From contig NZ_QUNO01000002.1 in NCBI RefSeq assembly GCF_003387475.1, forward strand, positions 248,001-312,000: a DNA stretch of 64,000 nt, in the 5' to 3' direction. A program made the position numbers and the translations under genes. This document shows positions 25,673 through 33,620 of the stretch, piece after piece (position 1 is the stretch's first letter; each line of letters starts with the position of its first letter). The DNA is from Kutzneria buriramensis. GTDB taxonomy: Bacteria; Actinomycetota; Actinomycetes; Mycobacteriales; Pseudonocardiaceae. Under the pieces are notes generated by a model, which did no database searches, had not been told where the DNA came from, and saw nothing but the letters and a program-made list of their open reading frames with translations.

Positions 25673-25828
25673 ATGACACCTGGGGTTGATTCGTGCACAC
25701 GGCGCGTAGTATTCGGTGGTTCCTGTTTACGGGGCAACAACAGGGGTTCTAGGGGTGTGAAAGCGTTCCCAGGGCGGTTACCTTCATCGGTAGGCCCTAT
25801 CTCGCCGTCCCTATCGTGAGGAGCGCTC

Positions 25829-26260
25829 ATGGGTTCCCGGCCACCGATTCTCGTGGACACACTGCACACGCGGCTCCTGGTCAACAAGTACGTCGAATGC
25901 TTCCGCTTCTACAACGCCGTGCTGCCCGAGCTGACCGGCGCCAAGCTGGCCAAGGGCGACGAGCAGTGGCCCTACGCGCGCTTCGACGTCGAGTTCCAGA
26001 AGCCGTACCTGGCCCTGATGAACCGCCAGGTGATGACCCCCGCCGCCGGCGCCGTCGAGTTCTCCCGCGCCGCCGGCGACGCCTCCCTGCTCTGCTTCCG
26101 CGTCGCCGACGTCGACGCCGCCCAGGAGACCTGCCTGGCCGCCGGCGCCACCGTCGTCGTGCCGGCCGCCGACGTCCCCGAGTGGGGCGAGGACACGCGC
26201 ATCGCCCTCCTGCGCGACCCCGACGGCAACCTCATCGAGCTCCAGTCCTCCCCGGACTAA
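25829..26260 (+). CDS. VOC-superfamily (glyoxalase/bleomycin-resistance fold) protein
   Basis: A 143-residue protein with two beta-alpha-beta-beta-beta units. Potential metal ligands are His in LHTRLLV near residue 13 and Glu in the final strand LRDPDGNLIELQSS, which is the usual VOC C-terminal signature. GAGGAG lies 6 nt before the ATG. Family members include glyoxalase I, ring-cleaving dioxygenases, epimerases and antibiotic-binding proteins, so substrate cannot be assigned. It diverges from the mycofactocin-type SDR and ends before a bidirectional terminator shared with the peptidase gene. Confidence 0.75.
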   Translation: MGSRPPILVDTLHTRLLVNKYVECFRFYNAVLPELTGAKLAKGDEQWPYARFDVEFQKPYLALMNRQVMTPAAGAVEFSRAAGDASLLCFRVADVDAAQETCLAAGATVVVPAADVPEWGEDTRIALLRDPDGNLIELQSSPD

Positions 26261-26286
26261 CCCCCTTGCTGGGACGACGTGCACGT

Positions 26287-26333
26287 ACGTGACTGGCTCA
26301 CTTGGCTCTGGCGACCGAGTGAGCCACTCACGT
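26287..26333. terminator. Bidirectional terminator between VOC and peptidase genes
   Basis: Inverted repeat ACGTGACTGGCTCACT (26287-26302) and AGTGAGCCACTCACGT (26318-26333), 15 of 16 matching, 15-nt loop. It lies between the convergent stops at 26260 and 26344. Confidence 0.78.
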
Positions 26334-26343
26334 GCGCAAAGGG

Positions 26344-29300
26344 TCAGCTCACCACGTAGTGGTACGGCACGCGGGCGAGGACCTCGCCGGTGCCGAGCTG
26401 GGGGAGCGCGTTGCCGGCGGTGGTGGTCTTCGACAGCGGCACGGTGACGATGTTCAGGTGCCCGGACACCACCGAGCCGCTGGACGGCGGCGTGAAGGTG
26501 ACGGTGATCGTCGCGGTGCCGCCGACCGGGATCGCCACTGGTGATCCGGGTTCCCGCACGGGGTCACCGGTGCTGGACGTGACGGCGGCGTCGAAGCCAG
26601 CAGTCACCATGGTGGCGGTGAGCTTGGCGTGACCGACCGGTGCCGGGGCAGCGCCGAAGGGACCGAAGGGCTGGACGGCGGTGCCCCACTCGCCGGGCCC
26701 GACGAAGCCGGTCGGTTCCTGAACCACCACCGTCGGATTGGCGGCATGGGGATCGCTGACGAGCTCGAAGCCGGCGGCAGGGCTCTGCGCGAGCAGCTGC
26801 ATCGGCGTGCTCATGGTCGCGGCAAAGGTGATCTTGCTGGTCTCCGGCGGCACCAGGTAGTTCGGCCCGGCGATCGGCGGCACGTCGAACTCGGCGGGCC
26901 CGGAGTCGGGCGTCAGCGCCATCGGCAGCGTCTGCTGGGCAGTGGTCCGCGGATCGATGCCGACGGAAATCGGCTCCACACCGGTGTTGTGCACCGTCAC
27001 GGCCACGGTGGTGGGCTTGCCGGCCGGCAACCTGAGCGGCAACGGATCGGCAGCCACCGACACCTGGTCGAACTGGATACGGCCGGTGAACGGCGTGGTG
27101 GTCGCAGTACCGCTGACCGGCCCCTGCACGACGATCACGTACCGCCAACGGCCGGGAATCGGGTCGGCGACGGTCAACTGGAGCCCGGCGCCCTTGGTGC
27201 TGTTGATGTCGGCGACCTCTCCGTGCGGGTCGACGAGCAGCCCGGCCACGACCCCGCCGCCGGCGGGGAACTGCGTGCTGACGTCGACATCCTTCTTGCC
27301 GACGGGCACGTCGAAGTCGTACGTGAGCGTCTGGCTGGGGGCGTTGGACCGCCCGTTGCCGCCGGTGATCGTGCCGGCGAACGTGTCACGCACGACGCTG
27401 CGCACAACCGCGCCGACGACGGTCCGCTGTCCGCCGGAACCGGAGAAGGCGACGTCGTAGTCGGCGTCGCCGCCGGACGCCGGGGTCGGCATGGTGATCG
27501 CGACCGGCACGGTCTGGCCCGGCGCCAACGTCAGTGTCGACGGCGTCACCCGCCCGTACGGCGCGGTCTGCTCGGTGGTGGTCCGCAGCTGGACGTCGCC
27601 GGTGTAGCCGGCGGCGCTGGCCGGCGAAACGATCACCGCGGTCCACCTGCCGGCGACCGGCGACGGCACGTCGACGCCGGCGAAGTTCGCCGACACGGTG
27701 GCGCTCTGCGGCTGGCTGCTGGTCGCGAACGTGCCGTCGGGAGTGAGCAGGACCAGCACCGCCACGGGTGTGACGGAAGCGCCGTTGACGGTCTTGGCGT
27801 CGCCCTTCCACGCGATGCTCGCGGCCAGCCGCTGCGCGCCCGGCGGCACGTCGAAGGTCACCTTCTTGTACGCGCTGGCGGCGCCGGTGGTGCTCGCGTA
27901 GGTCGGCAAAGCTCGCGCGTCGAACGGGATGGTCTGCGTCTGGTCGCTCTGGGTACGGAAGGTGCGCCCGGCGGCGGAGACGGTGGTGGGCGTCTTGCCG
28001 GTGTTGGTCACGCGCACCAGTGCCGTGTGCGAAGTGCCCGGCGCGCCCTCGAACGTCACCTGGCTGGTGGACAGCGTGAACTGCCCCTGGCCACGGGCGG
28101 CGTCCACGGCCGTCCGCGCGTCGAGGAGCCCGGCCCCCTGCTCGTCACTGGGCATGCCGAGGTCATGCGCGGTGCCGGTGAGCAATTCCTTCACCACCGC
28201 CGGAGTCGGAGTGCGGCCGTGGTGGGAATTGCGGTACGCCTGGATGACCAGCGCGGCGGTGCCGGCCGTGATCGGCGCGGATTCGCTGGTGCCGCCGAAC
28301 AAAAGCAGGTCGGTCGGCTTCGGCGGGGTGTTGAAGTCGGTGCAGCCCGAGAACGCGGGCGCGCAGGCGGCCCAGTCGTCGTTGCCGGGCGCGACGAGGT
28401 CGATCGTGCGGCCGGCCTGGCTGATGCCGGACGAGGAGAACGGCGCGATGCCGTTGTCGAGCCACTTGCCGTTCGTCGACAGCGGCGTCCCGGTCGCCCC
28501 CGCCTGCATGGACGCCTGGAAGTTGGTGCTGGCGCCGACCGCGATCACCTGCGGGTCGGCGGCCAGGTTGGAGATGGTCGACGTGCCGCCGCTGTCGCCG
28601 GTCGCCGTGACCACGGTGACGCCGGCGCGCACGGCCTGGTCGTTGAACGCCCGCACGGCGGAGCGCGCGAGGTTGTCGGGGTAGACGTTCCCGCCGAGGG
28701 ACTCGTTGATCACGTCGACGTGGTCGACGGTCACCGCGTAGTCGATCGCCTGGAGGATCGACGAGTCCGACGTGCCGTCCGGGTTGTCCCAGTTCAGCCC
28801 GACCAGGCTGGCGTCGGGCGCGACGCCGCGCAGCACGATGGTGCAGCCCGCCGGCAGCGGGTGCTTGGCGTTGACGAACTTGGACAGGTCGTGCACGACG
28901 GTGCCCTGCGCCGCGATCATGGACGCGTCGCCGAAGGCCTCGCCCTCGGCCGTGGTCGTCTGCGTGCCGGTGCCGCTGAAGTCCTGGTAGTCGACGAACA
29001 CCGGGGAGCCGTCCGGACGGATGAAGTCCGGGGCGTGCGGGTCCATCTGGTCGCCGATGACGGCGACCTTCACGCCGGCGCCGGTCGCGATGTCGGCGGC
29101 GCTGGGCGTGCCGTCGGCGCTGGCGGCATGGACCGTGGCCAGCGCCTGCGGCTCCAGCAGCGGCTTGGCCGGGTCGGTCGGGCACAGCGCGTTCGGCGGC
29201 TGGAGGTTGGCCGCCTTCGGCTCGGCGGCGCCGCCGCTCGGCTTGCCAGCCGCGGGCTTGGCCACGGCGACCTTGCGGTCGGGCACGACGGTAGCCACCG

Positions 29301-29628
29301 CAGGATCCCGGCTCAGCGCCGCGGCCTGCGCGCCGGTGACCGTCGCGGCGAAGGCGTTGCCGAGCGTGTAGTGCTCGACGTTGCGCGGCGCGGCGCCGGC
29401 GAGCCGCCCCAGCACGGCGTTCTGGGCGTCGTCGGCCTGCTGGCGGCGGCTGCCGGTGTCCTGCGGTGTGGCCGCCGCGGCGAGCTGGTCGGAGAGCACC
29501 ACGATCACCGGCTGCTGGCCGGTGTCGTCCGTGGCCGCGAGGGAACTGCCCGCCGGCGAGGTGGCGAGCAGGCCGCCGACCGTCACCGCCGCCAGCGCCA
29601 AACGCGCGTTTCGAGAGGAAAGCCTCAT
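26344..29628 (-). CDS. Large secreted S8-like serine peptidase with sedolisin-type active-site motifs
   Basis: A 1094-residue exported peptidase. Residues 1-31 are a signal peptide (MRLSSRNARLALAAVTVGGL, Ala-rich h-region). A propeptide follows to about 180, the catalytic domain spans about 185-520, and the long C-terminal half (about 530-1090) looks like beta-sandwich repeats. The nucleophile is Ser448 in FGGTSESAP. The subtilisin Asp position reads VAVIGDQMD (Gly192 where Asp is usual) and no HGTH motif is present. Instead Glu230-x3-Asp234 (GEAFGDAS) and Asp345 in TGDSGG appear in the order of the sedolisin (S53) Glu-Asp-Asp-Ser set. ATG at 29628 chosen because it begins the signal peptide; 30 further in-frame codons upstream are possible but lack sense. 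Probably extracellular proteolysis; substrate unknown. Confidence 0.85.
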   Translation of the reverse strand: MRLSSRNARLALAAVTVGGLLATSPAGSSLAATDDTGQQPVIVVLSDQLAAAATPQDTGSRRQQADDAQNAVLGRLAGAAPRNVEHYTLGNAFAATVTGAQAAALSRDPAVATVVPDRKVAVAKPAAGKPSGGAAEPKAANLQPPNALCPTDPAKPLLEPQALATVHAASADGTPSAADIATGAGVKVAVIGDQMDPHAPDFIRPDGSPVFVDYQDFSGTGTQTTTAEGEAFGDASMIAAQGTVVHDLSKFVNAKHPLPAGCTIVLRGVAPDASLVGLNWDNPDGTSDSSILQAIDYAVTVDHVDVINESLGGNVYPDNLARSAVRAFNDQAVRAGVTVVTATGDSGGTSTISNLAADPQVIAVGASTNFQASMQAGATGTPLSTNGKWLDNGIAPFSSSGISQAGRTIDLVAPGNDDWAACAPAFSGCTDFNTPPKPTDLLLFGGTSESAPITAGTAALVIQAYRNSHHGRTPTPAVVKELLTGTAHDLGMPSDEQGAGLLDARTAVDAARGQGQFTLSTSQVTFEGAPGTSHTALVRVTNTGKTPTTVSAAGRTFRTQSDQTQTIPFDARALPTYASTTGAASAYKKVTFDVPPGAQRLAASIAWKGDAKTVNGASVTPVAVLVLLTPDGTFATSSQPQSATVSANFAGVDVPSPVAGRWTAVIVSPASAAGYTGDVQLRTTTEQTAPYGRVTPSTLTLAPGQTVPVAITMPTPASGGDADYDVAFSGSGGQRTVVGAVVRSVVRDTFAGTITGGNGRSNAPSQTLTYDFDVPVGKKDVDVSTQFPAGGGVVAGLLVDPHGEVADINSTKGAGLQLTVADPIPGRWRYVIVVQGPVSGTATTTPFTGRIQFDQVSVAADPLPLRLPAGKPTTVAVTVHNTGVEPISVGIDPRTTAQQTLPMALTPDSGPAEFDVPPIAGPNYLVPPETSKITFAATMSTPMQLLAQSPAAGFELVSDPHAANPTVVVQEPTGFVGPGEWGTAVQPFGPFGAAPAPVGHAKLTATMVTAGFDAAVTSSTGDPVREPGSPVAIPVGGTATITVTFTPPSSGSVVSGHLNIVTVPLSKTTTAGNALPQLGTGEVLARVPYHYVVS

Positions 29629-29824
29629 GCGTGCACCGTCTCCGTGCGTCGAAATGAGCGTTCGCTGTCCAGATTCGCAAATCAATGCGTATCGGGTCGA
29701 TCGCTGCACGCATATCACCCGGCGGGCGGAAGATCCGACCCTGCCGAGTGAAGAGGCAGTGTCCGCGATTCGTTCTCTCGGATATCGTCCCCGTTCCGGT
29801 CGTCGGCGACCGCTATTCCGGCGC

Positions 29825-29859
29825 GACGAAACCGCCCCGCGGGCGCGGGGCGGCTCGTC
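29825..29859 (-). terminator. Terminator of the P450-ferredoxin operon
   Basis: Nested inverted repeats: outer GACGA (29825-29829) with TCGTC (29855-29859), inner CCGCCCCGC (29832-29840) with GCGGGGCGG (29845-29853) and a GGGC loop. It overlaps the ferredoxin stop codon. The remaining gap to the peptidase start (29629-29824) should hold that gene's promoter; no clear box was identified. Confidence 0.72.
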
Positions 29860-30055
29860 AGTCGTTCTCTATCGTCAATGCGAACACGGGGCAACTCGCG
29901 GCGACGTCCTCGATCGCCTTCCGGCGCTCCTCGCCGGGCCGTTCCACCAGCACCAGCACCCGGCCGTCGTCCTCGTCCTGGTCGAAGATGTCCGGCAGCG
30001 TGAACGCGCACGCGCCGGAGCCGACGCAGCGCTCCCGGTCGTGGCGGATCCTCAC
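29858..30055 (-). CDS. 3Fe-4S-type ferredoxin, partner of the adjacent P450
   Basis: A 65-residue ferredoxin. It has C-x5-C (CVGSGAC) near residue 11 and a single later Cys before Pro (SCPVF), the three-ligand pattern of actinomycete [3Fe-4S] or variant ferredoxins that deliver electrons to cytochromes P450. The GTG start overlaps the P450 stop (GTGA read on the minus strand), so the two proteins are co-translated. No ferredoxin reductase gene is next to it. The acidic stretch DQDEDDGR is typical of these proteins. Confidence 0.88.
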   Translation of the reverse strand: MRIRHDRERCVGSGACAFTLPDIFDQDEDDGRVLVLVERPGEERRKAIEDVAASCPVFALTIEND

Positions 30056-31281
30056 CAGGTCACCGGCAGCGAGTACAGGCCGTAGATCAGCTGGTCGTGC
30101 TTGAACTCCAGCTCCTCGACCGGCGCGGCCAGCCGCAGTTCGGGGATCCGGCGGAACAGCGTGCTGAACACGCAGTCCAGCTCGACCCGGACCAGGTTGG
30201 CGCCCGGGCACTGGTGGTTGCCGTGGCCGAAGGCCAGGTGCCCCTTGGCGTCCCGGTGGATGTCGAGCTCGTCCGGGTTCGCGAAGAACCGGTCGTCCCG
30301 GTTGGCCGAGCCGTTCAGCGCGATGATGCCCTCGCCCGCGCGGATCAGCACGCCGCCGATCTCCACGTCCTTGGTGGCCACCCGGGCCGTGGCCGAGTCG
30401 GAGATGCTCAGGTAGCGCAGCAGCTCCTCGATCGCCCTCGGCATCAGCGACGGGTCGGCCTTGACCTGGGCCAGCTGCTCGGGGTTCTGCAGCAGCGCGA
30501 CCGTGCCCAGCCCGATGATGTTGGCGGTGGTGTCGAAGCCGCCGAACAGCAGCATCCGGGCCAGCGCCACGATGTCGTTGTGCTCCAGCTCCTGGGTCAC
30601 CTTGTTCTTGATGATCACTCGGCTGAGCACGTCGTCGCCGGGGGTCTCGGTCTTCTGCGCGACCAGGCCCTGGAGGTGCATCTCCATCTCGTACTGGGCG
30701 GCGCCCATCTCCTCCGGGCTGATGTCCCGGTTGACCATCTGCTCGGCGTAGTGGCGGAAGAAGCCGACGTTGTCCGGGGCGACGCCGATCAGGTCGCAGA
30801 ACACCAGCGACGGCACCGGAACCGCGAGCTCCTGGATCAGGTCGACCGGGCCGCCCTTGGCCAGCATCGCGGTGATGTGCTCGTCGGTGACCTCCTGGAT
30901 GCGCGGCCGCAGGGCCTGCATGCGCCGCGCCGTCAGCTCCGGGATCAGCGCGCGGCGGCGCACGGTGTGGTCCGGCGGGTCCATCGCGACCAGCGGCAGC
31001 TCCAGCGACTCCAGGACCTCCGGCGGCAGCGGCACCTGCAGCGGGTAGCCGGGCAGCTTCCAGTTGGAGCTCATGTCCGGGCTGCCCAGCACCTGCCGCA
31101 CCTGCTCGTGCTGGGTGACGACCCAGACCTGCTTGCCGGACACGCGAAGCGTCACCCTGCTGACCGACTGCTCCTCCCGCAGCCTCGCGTACTCCGGGGG
31201 CGGGCTGAGCGGGCACCGGCTGCGGCTGAGCGGAAAGGCCGGCGGCGCCTCGACGGGGGCGGTGGTGACTTCGGCGGTCAT
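30052..31281 (-). CDS. Cytochrome P450 monooxygenase
   Basis: A 409-residue soluble class I P450. The I-helix motif is FGGFDTTAN near residue 245, the K-helix E-x-x-R is in AIEELLRY, and the heme-binding loop is FGHGNHQCPG with the axial Cys at about residue 355. MDPPDHTVRRR is the usual bacterial C-helix heme-propionate contact. GAGAGG lies 8 nt before the ATG. It is transcribed away from the mycofactocin genes with its ferredoxin downstream. It could tailor the macrolactam or belong to the mycofactocin-associated redox set, since P450s often neighbour such loci. The substrate cannot be read from sequence. Confidence 0.94.
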   Translation of the reverse strand: MTAEVTTAPVEAPPAFPLSRSRCPLSPPPEYARLREEQSVSRVTLRVSGKQVWVVTQHEQVRQVLGSPDMSSNWKLPGYPLQVPLPPEVLESLELPLVAMDPPDHTVRRRALIPELTARRMQALRPRIQEVTDEHITAMLAKGGPVDLIQELAVPVPSLVFCDLIGVAPDNVGFFRHYAEQMVNRDISPEEMGAAQYEMEMHLQGLVAQKTETPGDDVLSRVIIKNKVTQELEHNDIVALARMLLFGGFDTTANIIGLGTVALLQNPEQLAQVKADPSLMPRAIEELLRYLSISDSATARVATKDVEIGGVLIRAGEGIIALNGSANRDDRFFANPDELDIHRDAKGHLAFGHGNHQCPGANLVRVELDCVFSTLFRRIPELRLAAPVEELEFKHDQLIYGLYSLPVTW

Positions 31282-31367
31282 GAGTGCTACCTCTCGATCG
31301 GGTGCGAGCGCCTCACGGACGGTCCTCGCCGGTACGGTCGGCCATCGACACCGGGCATTGTCAGCCC

Positions 31368-32003
31368 CTAGGCACCCCTAACCCGGGCCAGCGACGGCAA
31401 AGTGAAGCCTGACGCCAGTTCTCGCAGCGCGATGTCCAGCAGCGCCGGCAGATCCGCGTGCTCGGCGGCGAGCCACTGCTCGTGCGCGGCGATCGCCACT
31501 CCCAGCGCCGCGTACGCGATCGCCTGCGGCACAAGGGAATCCGCCGGCTGGCCCAGGCGTGGCGCGGCGAAATCGGCGATCACCTGCCGCCACTGCACGT
31601 ACCGGAGGGTGGCGTGCGCCTGGAGCGCCGGCACCCGCAGGATGAGCGCCATTCGCTTGCGGTGCCAGGGGATCTCGTCCTCTTCCAGTCGGTTGCAGGC
31701 CACCACGGCCTGCCGGATCGCGTCCATCACCGGCAGGCCCGGCGCGCAGTCGCGCAGCCACCGGCGCAGCCGCTCCAGCTCGCGGTCGAAGCCGCCCCAC
31801 GCGATGTCGTTCTTCGACGGGAAGTACCGGAAGAACGTGCGCCGGCTCATGCCGGCGGCCAGCGCCAGCTGGTCCACCGTGGTCGCCTCGTAGCCGTGCT
31901 CGGTGAACAGGTCCAGCGCCACGTGCTCCAGGTCGAGGTGGGTGGTGACGCGCCGCCGCCCGCCGCGGCCGCAATACTGGGTGTTTCCCCCGACCTCAGC
32001 CAT
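31368..32003 (-). CDS. mftR: MftR, TetR-family regulator of the mycofactocin locus
   Basis: A 211-residue TetR-type repressor. The HTH lies at about residues 25-65 with ALDLFTEHGYEATTVDQLA and the recognition region AAGMSRRTFFRYFPSKND. The C-terminal helical domain has the FDRELERLRRWL segment typical of MftR proteins. It diverges from mftA across 86 nt and its stop lies 86 nt from the P450 start. ATG 32003 is preceded by GGAAG at suitable spacing; a longer in-frame start at 32072 would run into the mftA promoter. In mycobacteria MftR represses the mft genes and is relieved by acyl-CoAs; the same control is inferred here. Confidence 0.88.
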   Translation of the reverse strand: MAEVGGNTQYCGRGGRRRVTTHLDLEHVALDLFTEHGYEATTVDQLALAAGMSRRTFFRYFPSKNDIAWGGFDRELERLRRWLRDCAPGLPVMDAIRQAVVACNRLEEDEIPWHRKRMALILRVPALQAHATLRYVQWRQVIADFAAPRLGQPADSLVPQAIAYAALGVAIAAHEQWLAAEHADLPALLDIALRELASGFTLPSLARVRGA

Positions 32004-32089
32004 GCTGTCTTCCAATCGGCACCGGGTGTCATTAGCTTCGTTGCTGTCGCCCCTGTCAGAGCGTCGCCCCAAACCCTCTGGAGTCTGTC
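32004..32089. promoter_or_regulatory. mftR-mftA divergent promoter region
   Basis: The 86-nt gap between the mftR start (minus strand) and the mftA start must hold both promoters and the MftR site. A GGAG at 32080-32083 is the mftA ribosome binding site, 6 nt from its ATG. No long palindrome was found by eye. Confidence 0.5.
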
Positions 32090-32185
32090 ATGGCGAACGA
32101 CGCGGAAAAGCCCACTACTTCTGATGACGTGGACGAGCTCCTGGTCGAGGAGGTCTCCATCGACGGCATGTGCGGCGTGTACTGA
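32090..32185 (+). CDS. mftA: MftA, mycofactocin precursor peptide
   Basis: A 31-residue ribosomal precursor. The C-terminus IDGMCGVY is the invariant end of mycofactocin precursors: the last Val-Tyr pair is converted by MftC (oxidative decarboxylation and cyclisation of Tyr with Val) and then released by MftE. The N-terminal leader is acidic (DDVDELLVEE) and is bound by MftB. GGAG at 32080-32083 sets the ATG. The gene is too short for ordinary ORF calling; it was found by reading the mftR-mftB gap. It lies 4 nt upstream of mftB, so it heads the operon. Confidence 0.97.
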   Translation: MANDAEKPTTSDDVDELLVEEVSIDGMCGVY

Positions 32186-32189
32186 GCCG

Positions 32190-32459
32190 ATGATCGACCC
32201 GACCCGACCGTACCGCCGGGCGCCCCAGGTGGCGCTGCGGCCCGAGCCGTTCGGCGCCCTGGTCTACCACTTCGGCACCCGGCGGCTGTCCTTCCTCAAG
32301 ACCCGGCAGCTGGCCGAAGTCGTCGCCACGCTCGAGGACAACGCCGACGTCGACTCCACTTTGGACTCCGTGGGGGTGGCGCCGGACCAGCGCGCCGCCT
32401 ACCTGCGCGCGCTGGCCGGCCTGGCCGACGCGGGCACGATTCAACCGCGGGAGCGCTAG
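32190..32459 (+). CDS. mftB: MftB, mycofactocin precursor-binding chaperone (PqqD-like)
   Basis: An 89-residue RRE-fold protein. YRRAPQVALRPEPFGALVYH and the following FLKTRQLAEVVATLED match MftB-type PqqD-like chaperones, which hold the MftA leader for MftC. The ATG is 4 nt after the mftA stop; a far longer in-frame extension upstream runs through mftR sequence and was rejected. Its stop is directly followed by the mftC ATG (no gap). Confidence 0.93.
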   Translation: MIDPTRPYRRAPQVALRPEPFGALVYHFGTRRLSFLKTRQLAEVVATLEDNADVDSTLDSVGVAPDQRAAYLRALAGLADAGTIQPRER

Positions 32460-33620
32460 ATGAAGCTGGTCGACCACTTCGAGACGGGTCTCGACGCGCC
32501 GATCTGCCTGACGTGGGAGCTCACCTACGCCTGCAATCTCGCCTGCGTGCACTGCCTTTCCTCCTCCGGCCGCCGCGACCCGCGCGAGCTGGACACCGCC
32601 CAGTGCCGTGCGGTGATCGACGAATTGCAGCGCATGCAGGTGTTCTACGTGAACATCGGCGGCGGCGAACCCACCGTGCGATCGGACTTCTGGGAGCTCG
32701 TGGAGTACGCCACCGACCACCAGGTCGGCGTGAAGTTCTCCACCAACGGCGTCCGCCTGTCGCCGGAGCGGGCGCAGTGGTTGGCCGGCAGCGACTACGT
32801 GGACGTGCAGATCTCGCTGGACGGGGCGACCGCGGCGGTCAACGACGCCGTGCGCGGGCCCGGCTCGTTCGCCACGGCCATGCGCGCCATGGGGAATCTC
32901 GCCGAGGCGGGCTTCCGCGACTTCAAGATCAGCGTGGTGATGACCCGGCAGAACGTCGACCAGCTCGACGACTTCGCGGCCATCGCCGACTCGTTCGACG
33001 CGCAGCTGCGCATCACGCGCCTGCGGCCGTCGGGGCGTGGCGCCGACGTGTGGGACGAGCTGCACCCGACCGCCGCCCAGCAGCGGCAGCTCTACGACTG
33101 GTTGGTGGCACACGGGGAAGGCGTCCTCACCGGCGACTCCTTCTTCCATCTCAACGCCCTCGGGTCCACCCCGCTGCCGGGGCTGAACCTGTGCGGCGCG
33201 GGCAAGGTGGTGTGCCTGATCGACCCAGTAGGGGACGTGTACGCGTGCCCCTTCGCGATCCACGAGCAGTTCCTCGCCGGCACCGTACGCGCTCCGGGCG
33301 GATTCACGGAGGTGTGGCGGAACTCCCCTCTGTTCGCCGACCTCCGCCGTCCGACGTCGGCGGGGACCTGCTCGTCCTGCCCGTCCTTCGACAGCTGCCG
33401 CGGCGGTTGCATGGCCGCGAAGTTCTTCACCGGCCTGCCGATGGACGGCCCGGACCCCGAATGCGTGCAGGGTCACGGGGAACTGGCGCTGGCCACCGCG
33501 GGCGCTCCGCCCCGGCCGTCGGCCGACCACTCCCGCCGCAAGCCGGTGCCGGTGTCGATCGGCTTCGGCCGACCGGCGGACCGAGCCTGCGACACGAGTC
33601 CCCTGGCGGGTATGCGGTGA
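32460..33620 (+). CDS. mftC: MftC, radical SAM/SPASM mycofactocin maturase
   Basis: A 386-residue radical SAM enzyme. The SAM-cluster motif C-x3-C-x2-C is CNLACVHC (Cys25, 29, 32); NIGGGEPTVR is the GGE motif. The C-terminal SPASM region has clustered Cys in CGAGKVVC, ACPF, CSSCPSFDSC and GGCM for two auxiliary clusters. MftC decarboxylates the C-terminal Tyr of MftA and then forms the Val-Tyr lactam ring. The last 45 residues are proline/arginine-rich and poorly conserved in appearance. The stop overlaps the next gene (GTGA). Confidence 0.96.
   Translation: MKLVDHFETGLDAPICLTWELTYACNLACVHCLSSSGRRDPRELDTAQCRAVIDELQRMQVFYVNIGGGEPTVRSDFWELVEYATDHQVGVKFSTNGVRLSPERAQWLAGSDYVDVQISLDGATAAVNDAVRGPGSFATAMRAMGNLAEAGFRDFKISVVMTRQNVDQLDDFAAIADSFDAQLRITRLRPSGRGADVWDELHPTAAQQRQLYDWLVAHGEGVLTGDSFFHLNALGSTPLPGLNLCGAGKVVCLIDPVGDVYACPFAIHEQFLAGTVRAPGGFTEVWRNSPLFADLRRPTSAGTCSSCPSFDSCRGGCMAAKFFTGLPMDGPDPECVQGHGELALATAGAPPRPSADHSRRKPVPVSIGFGRPADRACDTSPLAGMR

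Noticed and set aside
25671-32040. Shared heptamer GGTGTCA/TGACACC upstream of the SDR (about 25674) and in the mftR-mftA gap (about 32025) as an MftR site
   Set aside because: A 7-mer is expected several times by chance in 64 kb and the flanks do not match or form a common palindrome.
31458-32459. A 333-residue plus-strand frame running through mftR into mftB
   Set aside because: Only the last 89 codons match MftB; the rest is antisense to mftR and crosses mftA in another frame. The ATG at 32190 is the real start.
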